From a virus, in the IMG/VR virus record IMGVR_UViG_3300029951_000105, positions 1 through 26,215 of that record: DNA of 26,215 nucleotides. One strand, given 5' to 3'. Position 1 is the stretch's first letter. Each line of letters begins with the position of its first letter. The translations under genes were made by a program, and so were the position numbers. Of the stretch, positions 21,122 through 26,215 are shown in pieces. Under the pieces are notes generated by a model that was given only the letters and a program-made list of their open reading frames with translations, had not been told where the DNA came from and searched no databases.

Positions 21122-23389
21122 TTATCTCTTGGTTTTTCCAGTCTGAGAACGATTGGGTTGCGCTGATTTTGCCATCTCCTTAGTTTGCTGAACTTTGGCC
21201 TTGTGGGACTCTTCACTCTGTCGAATAGTCTCTTGATGAGTTTCAGCGCTTTGCTGAATCTGCTGGTGGTTGGCCATCTGATCCTGGGCCATCTTAGCCC
21301 TGGTAGTATGAAGTTCAACTGCTGCGTTGAGGTTAGCTTCTTGTGCGGCAATCTGCATTTTCTGTGCAGCTACCGCTTTGTCATTTTCCATCTTAGCCTG
21401 AGCAGACTGCTGATCCAATTGCATGGATTGCTGTTGTGCTTGGGCTTTGAGTTGAATCTCCTGTTGCTGCGCCTGCGACTTCATCTGAAGTTCCTGAACC
21501 TTGGGATCCGGGGGAGGCGGAGGCATTTGCCCAGTCTGCTGTACCTGCTGATTAAACAACTGCTGGTAGTTCGGCTGATCTTGTGCCTTCAACACACGGG
21601 TAATGACTTGGATTGGATCCAGCACACCAATGGGCAACAGTTCCAATAAGCCTTGTGCTTTCTGAAGCTTTTCCGAGGCGCTAGTTGCGTTCGGGTCAGC
21701 GGCAGGGACTACACGATAGGTCTTTTCATCAAAGTCATCTGGGCCAATCTGCTCATTAACTACTGCACTGTAGGTCTGGGGATCTAGGTAAGTAGCGTTC
21801 AACTTGAACAACTTACAGAATTCCTCATTCAAAGCACGGTAGATTCTCTTGTAGATGGCCGTAAATACTTTCATACCTTGCTCCACCGTAGCCATTGTAG
21901 TGGTAGCTGGGGTGTTTTGGCCGGGCATCTTACCAGTGAAAATGTCGGCCACAGAGGCCAACTCTTTACCAGAAGTAATAAGGGTTCCCATCAACTGAAA
22001 CAGGACGGCGCTAGGTTCTTTAGTCGGGAGAGGGAAGATCTGTTTCTTCAAGTCATCTCCAACAGCATTAACTGCCTTCCACTCCCCAGGCATGAAGCGA
22101 TGATCGCCCATGCGCAAGCGCAAGCCCTTTCCAATAAATCCAGACTGAAGATTGTTCAAAGTACCAGCATCAGTCAGTTGGTTGATTAGGGTATTAACCG
22201 ATTCATTAATTGGGCCAAGAAGCATGCCAAAGCCAATGTCATAAAACCCACCATCGGGGCTAGGTATGAACCCAAACTTAGTAAAATAATGTATAGGCTC
22301 AATACTAGCCAAAGTACCATCGTCATTAAAAAACATAGTTTGTTCATCATACCGTGCCGTGATTCTTAGAATTTTACGGGTTTGACGATGGAACGTAACA
22401 ATGTACGGTTCTGAATAACCGTCATCATCAAGGTCATAATAACAATGCTGTTCAATAATCTCATAAGGAGTTGTGTCATCATTTGCTGGCATCCACATAG
22501 ACTGCTTAGGATGGGCATCAAAGGGCACGCTTGGGGGCGCACCTAGATCTACATCCTTACAGAACAACTTACCCATCTGACGCTGTTTAATGGCCCTCTT
22601 GGTCATTGGGATGATTTCAGAGATGCGCTCAGCACTACACATATCAGTTGCCCAGTAGTTCACAACTACGTGCTTTGGCAGCAATACATGACTACAATTC
22701 TTCTTCTTTACTGAGTCCCAGTACGTCTTTTTAAACATCGTGCCGACTAGAGGCAGTTGGATCAGAAGTTTATCCATCCCTTCTTCCCAACCAATCATGT
22801 TGTGCATAATGTCGTATGACATGTAGGTTGCAATACGTTCTGCTTGGTCCTGCTTCGTGTCATCAGGATCCTTACCAATCACCTGACCCTGGACAATCAT
22901 ACCATCAGAAGGAACCAAGGTAGGGTAGGCCCTCGCAGCGAACTGCATAGCTGCGGTAGAAAGCAGAGGATACTTGATATTCGAGGCTTTAGGCCAAGGA
23001 TATGCTTTTTGTTCTTGGACCTGAGAGGCCAGCTTCACCCACTCATCGACTTTTCGTTCCCACTCGATGCGGGACTGGAGGTCAACCTCAAACCCTTCAG
23101 CACAGTCATAGGCAATCTTGCGTAGTTCATCCTCTTCGAGATGATCTGCAATGTTGACCGACTCAATGTACTTGCGCAGACGATCAGACGGTTTCTGAGT
23201 GTCTGGGTGAGGAATATCTGGTTGGGGCGGAGGAGCTGGTTGGGCGTTCATCTGTTGCTGTTGAGCACCAGCTTGTTGGGCCACATCTGCCAACTGATAA
23301 GGATCATTGTTGGGATCAACTCCCTGACCCCCTTGACTTCCGGCGGCCATATTCTGCATAGCCCCCTGAGGGGTGTTGTTAATCGGCAT
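21122..23389 (-). CDS. Portal protein (P22 gp1-like)
   Basis: This 755-residue protein would form the dodecameric ring through which DNA is packaged and ejected. Residues 1-65 are Gln/Pro-rich and disordered. The core follows with YPWPKASNIKYPLL, LLIQLPLVGTMFKKTYWDSV, VVNYWATDMCSAERISEIIP, GPINESVNTLINQLTDAGTL and GQNTPATTTMATVEQGMKVF, blocks I recognise from P22-type portals. From about residue 620 a Gln/Ala-rich helix runs to the end (QEIQLKAQAQQQSMQLDQQ), corresponding in position to the long C-terminal barrel of P22 portal. It begins two bases after the terminase stop. Length is close to P22 gp1 (725). Confidence 0.88.
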   Translation of the reverse strand: MPINNTPQGAMQNMAAGSQGGQGVDPNNDPYQLADVAQQAGAQQQQMNAQPAPPPQPDIPHPDTQKPSDRLRKYIESVNIADHLEEDELRKIAYDCAEGFEVDLQSRIEWERKVDEWVKLASQVQEQKAYPWPKASNIKYPLLSTAAMQFAARAYPTLVPSDGMIVQGQVIGKDPDDTKQDQAERIATYMSYDIMHNMIGWEEGMDKLLIQLPLVGTMFKKTYWDSVKKKNCSHVLLPKHVVVNYWATDMCSAERISEIIPMTKRAIKQRQMGKLFCKDVDLGAPPSVPFDAHPKQSMWMPANDDTTPYEIIEQHCYYDLDDDGYSEPYIVTFHRQTRKILRITARYDEQTMFFNDDGTLASIEPIHYFTKFGFIPSPDGGFYDIGFGMLLGPINESVNTLINQLTDAGTLNNLQSGFIGKGLRLRMGDHRFMPGEWKAVNAVGDDLKKQIFPLPTKEPSAVLFQLMGTLITSGKELASVADIFTGKMPGQNTPATTTMATVEQGMKVFTAIYKRIYRALNEEFCKLFKLNATYLDPQTYSAVVNEQIGPDDFDEKTYRVVPAADPNATSASEKLQKAQGLLELLPIGVLDPIQVITRVLKAQDQPNYQQLFNQQVQQTGQMPPPPPDPKVQELQMKSQAQQQEIQLKAQAQQQSMQLDQQSAQAKMENDKAVAAQKMQIAAQEANLNAAVELHTTRAKMAQDQMANHQQIQQSAETHQETIRQSEESHKAKVQQTKEMAKSAQPNRSQTGKTKR

Positions 23390-23391
23390 AG

Positions 23392-24909
23392 TTAATATCC
23401 AGTAGTTGCATTCCTGCCTTCATCACTGAGACCAGAGCTTTCATACTCGATCTGATATTCTTCTTCTTCGAGATCTTCTTTGGTGGGGGCTTCAATTACC
23501 ACATCCAGCATCAAACCAAGGTAAGAGAATCCGTCAACTTGGTCGTCATGCTTATCCCGAGGGAAGCGCATCAGCTCATCTTCGAAGGTCTGATACCAGT
23601 CACCCTGTTTATCAAACTTACATCCTTGGGCACGCATACGTGCTTGGATGGATCTGGCTCTGGTAATCTTGTCTTTACCACCGTGTTTAAGGGGATAAAG
23701 GTTGATGTAGTTGTTATTCCTCTGCATCTCTTCCCGAAGGAACGGACCAATGGCCTTGGAGACTTGCATCTCTTCAATCCCAATACACTCAGGATCGTAA
23801 AGCTTCTGAAGCATCAACAGTGTGTCAACGATCTCTCGACCGTCCATGCGCTCTCGGATAACGTTGCGGACTTGGAGTCGTTTATCTTCATCCACTCCTG
23901 CGATAACAAAGACGCTGTAGTCGGCTGTCTCTTTGTCTGAGATAGCTAAGTCAACAGCTATGTAGTATCGAACAGGCTTCTTATAATCTTCTTCTCGCAT
24001 GGCCAGAAAGTCGGCACGACGGAAGTAGGTGCTGGACTCGTCGATTGGGATATTAAGATATTCCTGACTATAGCCATCAGCTAACCCCATTTCAAAGGCT
24101 TGCTGCTTGAGCATCTTGAATTCCTTCACAGACTTCTTCTGAGGCCAGAGAAGCTGCTTCCAGTCATCTGTGTGGGCACGATACTTGATCGACCTCCACA
24201 TCCTACGATCTGTACTGTACTGCTTGAGCGGTTCTGTTACAGTGGATTTAGCATAGGGTTTGGGCATCAGACCTTCCAGCATCGAGTCCATGTGGAGGAT
24301 AGTTCCCACAAAACGGACAATGCCCTGGTCGCTTCTACACGGTAACAGAGCATTCGTAACCCACTTCTTAAACTTGGCACGACGCTCCTTGTTCATGACA
24401 AGTTCGTCGTTTTCCATGTCATCCCCGATAATGATATCAGGGCGGCTGTTGTTCCACAGCAAACCACGGAGTTTTTGTTCTGATCCCTTTGCGATTATCC
24501 GGAACTTGTGTCCGTCATCAAATTCTACAATGATGTCAGTTTCGCTGTCTTTTATAAACTGGACTTGGCCAGCAGGGTTCTTCTTTAATCCGAACAATTC
24601 AATCAACTGGGAGTTGTCTTGAAGCGCGTTCTTGATATTCCCTAGGAAAAGGCTCGCCTGTGCTTCGGTATCGGAGACAAGCAGCATAAACTTCCGCTCT
24701 CTGAACAGCAGGGTAGCTAGCCCGTACCCAAGCGTAACAGCGGTTGATTTCGCATGTCCCCGTGGGGCCGCAATAGCAACAAACTTGTTCTCGCTGCAAC
24801 ATAGATCCCAAACCTCCTGGTGAAACTCTGGTGAAGCACACGAATCTTCAAAGGTAGGAGCAAGGACGGAGCCAACAAAACCAGCTACAACGTCTCTTGT
24901 GACCTTCAT
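23392..24909 (-). CDS. terL: Terminase large subunit
   Basis: This 505-residue packaging motor has an ATPase domain with Walker A at 48-56 (APRGHAKST), Walker B at 158-166 (DIIIGDDME) and the coupling motif near 201-204 (VGTI). The nuclease domain has an RNase H-like core: D320 in YYIAVDLAIS, an acidic site at CIGIEEMQ and the final HDDQVDGFSYLG near 457-468. All expected acidic positions are present, so it should both translocate and cut DNA. ATG 24909 overlaps the HNH gene stop (ATGA). The mode of packaging (headful or cos) cannot be read from sequence alone; P22-type portal suggests headful. Confidence 0.93.
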   Translation of the reverse strand: MKVTRDVVAGFVGSVLAPTFEDSCASPEFHQEVWDLCCSENKFVAIAAPRGHAKSTAVTLGYGLATLLFRERKFMLLVSDTEAQASLFLGNIKNALQDNSQLIELFGLKKNPAGQVQFIKDSETDIIVEFDDGHKFRIIAKGSEQKLRGLLWNNSRPDIIIGDDMENDELVMNKERRAKFKKWVTNALLPCRSDQGIVRFVGTILHMDSMLEGLMPKPYAKSTVTEPLKQYSTDRRMWRSIKYRAHTDDWKQLLWPQKKSVKEFKMLKQQAFEMGLADGYSQEYLNIPIDESSTYFRRADFLAMREEDYKKPVRYYIAVDLAISDKETADYSVFVIAGVDEDKRLQVRNVIRERMDGREIVDTLLMLQKLYDPECIGIEEMQVSKAIGPFLREEMQRNNNYINLYPLKHGGKDKITRARSIQARMRAQGCKFDKQGDWYQTFEDELMRFPRDKHDDQVDGFSYLGLMLDVVIEAPTKEDLEEEEYQIEYESSGLSDEGRNATTGY

Positions 24910-25205
24910 TTCTTACCTTTGGTTGGGCTCACGTTACGCTTCAGTGACGAGTCTGAGTTGCGTTCAAACGATCGGTTATCATGGGCGGACTCGACCCGTA
25001 AATTACTCCAGGCGTTAGTACCACCTTTAGATAACGGGCGGATATGGTCAACATCTTGGCCGTCGCCAACCGAAACCTTTCCTTCCTTCGCCAACTCCCG
25101 TCGGGCGAGGGTTCGCTCAGATCGCTCGCGCCTATGGGCGCTAGTAGATTCATACTTGGTATCGTAGGTGTAGTCTCTGGTCCCATCAGGGTTTGTCCTT
25201 GGCAT
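24906..25205 (-). CDS. Small HNH endonuclease between terminase subunits
   Basis: This 99-residue protein has a basic N-terminal helix (AHRRERSERTLARREL) and the HNH motif in DVDHIRPLSKGGTNAWSNLR: H54 after D53, the structural N68 of SNL, and the third position N77 in DNRSF rather than His (an HNN variant common in the family). No zinc-binding cysteines are present. HNH proteins beside terminase can take part in packaging-site cutting, as shown for HK97 gp74, or act as homing nucleases. The tight overlaps with both terminase genes (20 bases and ATGA) argue for an integral packaging role over an inserted homing gene. Confidence 0.8.
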   Translation of the reverse strand: MPRTNPDGTRDYTYDTKYESTSAHRRERSERTLARRELAKEGKVSVGDGQDVDHIRPLSKGGTNAWSNLRVESAHDNRSFERNSDSSLKRNVSPTKGKK

Positions 25206-25752
25206 TTTGGGAGTCTTCTCCGAAGATTACATCAGTGACTTCAACCGATGGTTTTTTTGTTTGGTTGGCAATCTGGGCAAATTGTTCTGCCAGATTACGA
25301 AGAGTTGCTTCAATTTTGTCGTTGGTTACAGATTCACCAGCAATGTGGCGTTCAAGCATTACATCACGTCGATCAGAAAGATCAACTGCAACTTTGTGAG
25401 CATCTCGCATGTTTACTGGCTTTCTTCGCATTTCACCAGTTTTCTGGTCAAACATGAAGTCACCATTAGCTAGGCGGTCTTCAACAGCATCATAGCTGTT
25501 GGCAATGATCTTCTTCAGACGGTTGGATAGCTGGAGGTCTTCCTGAACGCGTAGATCGCTCTCCATCGTCTTCCACCACTCACTTGCCTTCCACACCTTG
25601 AGGGTGTCATACGGAACGCTTAGAGCGCCTGATACGAGCTTTAAATTGCCCAGTATCATGTAGGTGGTAACTGCTTCGATCTTTTGGCTGTCTGCCCACC
25701 GACTCTTTCGAGCACTTAGAGCACGACGCCGAGTAGGTTTGTAGATATTCAA
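25186..25752 (-). CDS. terS: Terminase small subunit
   Basis: This 188-residue protein would recognise phage DNA and load the packaging motor. The N-terminal part includes a helix-turn-helix-like segment at about residues 24-52 (KIEAVTTYMILGN, then VSGALSVPYDTLKVWK). The centre is a helical oligomerisation region (EDLQLSNRLKKIIANSYDAV, RLANGDFMFDQ). The end has VTDVIFGEDS. The best-supported start is TTG 25752, with AGAGG six bases upstream; there is no in-frame ATG nearby. A second reading frame directly upstream (25733-25843, +1 relation) looks coding and could encode a missing N-terminal section. Position next to HNH and large terminase, in the correct order, supports the assignment. Confidence 0.8.
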   Translation of the reverse strand: MNIYKPTRRRALSARKSRWADSQKIEAVTTYMILGNLKLVSGALSVPYDTLKVWKASEWWKTMESDLRVQEDLQLSNRLKKIIANSYDAVEDRLANGDFMFDQKTGEMRRKPVNMRDAHKVAVDLSDRRDVMLERHIAGESVTNDKIEATLRNLAEQFAQIANQTKKPSVEVTDVIFGEDSQNAKDKP

Positions 25753-25843
25753 AGGGATCCTCTTGGAGTAGGCCCTGGGGCACTTTTAACGTCTTACCCA
25801 GGATAGGGACGAGATAAGGGATCACCTCCCTTGACAGATACAT
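25733..25843 (-). other. Protein-like reading frame upstream of and +1 offset from small terminase
   Basis: From ATG 25843 (or TTG 25858) a frame reads MYLSREVIPYLVPILG, KTLKVPQGLLQ and EDPFEYLQTY before losing coding character near 25733, where the terminase frame takes over. The composition is that of a folded N-terminal segment and resembles, from memory, the start of small terminases in related podophages. A one-base skip near the end would join it to RRRALSARKSRW of the small terminase. It lies about 28 bases after the predicted leftward transcription start. It could be a frameshifted 5' end, a programmed frameshift, a sequencing error or chance. Confidence 0.4.
25816..25832 (-). promoter_or_regulatory. 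Hairpin with a Shine-Dalgarno-like loop in the late leader
   Basis: AAGGGA-GGTGA-TCCCTT on the minus strand is a six-base-pair stem with a five-base loop, containing GGAGGTGATC, a ten-base complement of the 16S rRNA 3' end. No start codon lies at the usual distance after it. It sits in the leader of the late operon, within the upstream frame described at 25733-25843. Whether it pauses ribosomes or is a coincidence of the codons for REVIP is unclear. Confidence 0.4.
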
Positions 25844-25877
25844 CAAATTGTGATACAACTATCAGCATCTAGCAACC

Positions 25878-25906
25878 ATCTTACCATAGTTTAATCGTTT
25901 TGTCAA
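25878..25906 (-). promoter_or_regulatory. Sigma70-type promoter driving the leftward late operon
   Basis: On the minus strand TTGACA (25906-25901) and TAAGAT (25883-25878) are separated by exactly 17 bases. The -35 is a perfect consensus and the -10 matches four of six. Transcription would start near 25871, about 120 bases before the small terminase TTG start. It is the only good promoter I found ahead of the late genes. Confidence 0.75.
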
Positions 25907-25940
25907 GTAAAAGATACAAAAACAACAAATAAAGTAATAA

Positions 25941-25955
25941 GCTTAGTACTAGAGC
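25941..25955. promoter_or_regulatory. Palindrome between the divergent promoters, possible operator
   Basis: GCT-TAGTACTA-G-AGC has a perfect eight-base palindromic core (25944-25951) with near-symmetric flanks. It lies between the two -35 boxes, directly against the -35 of the rightward promoter. A dimeric regulator here could control both directions. No regulator gene is in the window. Confidence 0.35.
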
Positions 25956-25984
25956 TTGACAAAGCTTCTATTCTGTGTTATAAT
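25956..25984 (+). promoter_or_regulatory. Consensus sigma70 promoter, rightward
   Basis: TTGACA (25956-25961) and TATAAT (25979-25984) are both perfect consensus with a 17-base spacer. Transcription would begin near 25990 and run out of the right edge of the window, probably into early genes. This is as strong a host-type promoter as can be drawn from sequence. Confidence 0.85.
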
Positions 25985-25988
25985 TAAT

Positions 25989-26034
25989 ACTTCTTTCTTT
26001 TTAAGAAGTTGAAAAACTTCTTTTTTCTTTCTTG
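25989..26034 (+). terminator. Attenuator-like leader terminator just downstream of the rightward promoter
   Basis: AAGAAGTT (26003-26010) pairs with AACTTCTT (26015-26022) and is followed by TTTTCTTTCTT, an intrinsic terminator about 40 bases from the start site. The same AAGAAGT can pair instead with ACTTCTT at 25989-25995, which would prevent terminator formation. Whether the first segment is fully transcribed depends on the exact start point. The layout suggests controlled early termination or a very short RNA. Confidence 0.7.
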
Positions 26035-26215
26035 TTTGCATGGGTTTGTTTTATTCCTCTTAGTGAAGGTTTACCTGAACTTAGAGGACTACAGCTAAAG
26101 CTGTGTACTACAGTGTTGCCCCTGGAGGGGCTGCGAGGTATGCTTCACCGCCGAGCTGGTTTTAAAATAAATAAATATAAATAAGAAACACCCCTCCCTC
26201 CAGAAAATACATAGC
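26035..26215 (+). other. Gene-free, hairpin-rich leader at the right end
   Basis: I see no convincing gene here. The stretch has a 32-base imperfect palindrome at 26056-26087 (CCTCT-T-AGT-GA-AGGT-TT and its partner, with symmetric T/T and GA/GA interruptions), a hairpin ACAGCT-AA-AGCTGT at 26091-26104, a hairpin GCCCC-TGGA-GGGGC at 26118-26131, and two copies of ACTACAG (26088 and 26107). After 26165 it becomes A-rich. It would be the 5' part of the rightward transcript if the leader terminator is read through, so an untranslated regulatory RNA or protein-binding leader is possible. Confidence 0.45.

Noticed and set aside
21058-21351. 97-residue frame overlapping the portal 3' end in a third reading frame
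   Set aside because: Arg/Pro/Leu-rich composition without a family pattern, fully explained as a shadow of the portal; the frame ending at 20940 is the coherent one here.
25797-25868. Possible 23-24 residue leader peptide frame starting at ATG 25868 on the minus strand
   Set aside because: It would begin only about three bases from the predicted transcription start, without a ribosome site, and has no regulatory codon pattern.
26103-26195. Short plus-strand frames (20 residues from GTG 26103 and 14 residues from about 26150)
   Set aside because: Very short, without clear ribosome sites or coding character, and overlapping hairpin elements.
1-26215. tRNA genes, CRISPR arrays, insertion sequences, integrase or attachment site
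   Set aside because: No cloverleaf-like segments, regularly spaced repeats, transposase or integrase motifs were seen on either strand.

Overview
The window is most of the virion half of a tailed double-stranded DNA phage genome, very probably a short-tailed (podovirus-type) phage of a Gram-negative host. The evidence is a P22-type portal, a large terminase, P22 gp10-like and gp4-like tail-completion proteins, a beta-helical tailspike, three successive large Ala/Gln/Gly-rich candidate DNA-ejection proteins (one with a lytic transglycosylase domain), and no tape-measure, sheath or tail-tube genes. I saw no integrase, repressor, tRNA or CRISPR. The host species cannot be read from the sequence.

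Layout. (1) 1-1645, plus strand: the end of an early/middle operon of seven tightly overlapping genes: a partial endonuclease VII, an HD-domain phosphohydrolase, and five small unknown proteins, one with two membrane helices. (2) 1645-1680: a bidirectional terminator where this operon meets the late operon head-on. (3) 1698-25752, minus strand: the late operon. Read right to left it holds small terminase, HNH nuclease, large terminase, portal, a small unknown protein, a GroES-like co-chaperonin, scaffold, two small head-region proteins, major capsid, a hairpin, a decoration-like protein, a terminator, small virion proteins, a tail fibre, a Cys-motif protein, a one-helix membrane protein, a 3TM holin, tailspike, gp4-like adaptor, gp10-like stabilisation protein, a small virion protein, two GNAT acetyltransferases, three ejection-type proteins and a GH24 endolysin. 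Most junctions are ATGA, TAATG or TGATG overlaps or gaps of a few bases. (4) 25753-26215: a divergent control region with near-consensus sigma70 promoters on both strands, a palindrome between them, an attenuator-like pair of competing hairpins just downstream of the rightward promoter, and then a hairpin-rich stretch without a gene.

How it works together. The leftward promoter would drive packaging, head, tail and lysis genes as one transcript by host sigma70 RNA polymerase. The co-chaperonin lies beside scaffold and close to capsid, as expected if it retargets host GroEL to fold capsid subunits. A terminator hairpin after the capsid/decoration pair would raise the molar excess of those proteins over downstream tail genes. 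Lysis functions are dispersed: holin and one-helix membrane gene lie between tail fibre and tailspike, and endolysin is the last late gene.

The points most worth a second look are: a small gene after the portal whose frame extends back to a strong Shine-Dalgarno followed by ATC rather than ATG; a protein-like reading frame upstream of, and +1-shifted from, the small terminase; the attenuator-like leader at the right end; repeated short peptide motifs in the 1586-residue ejection protein; and the divergent GroES-like gene.
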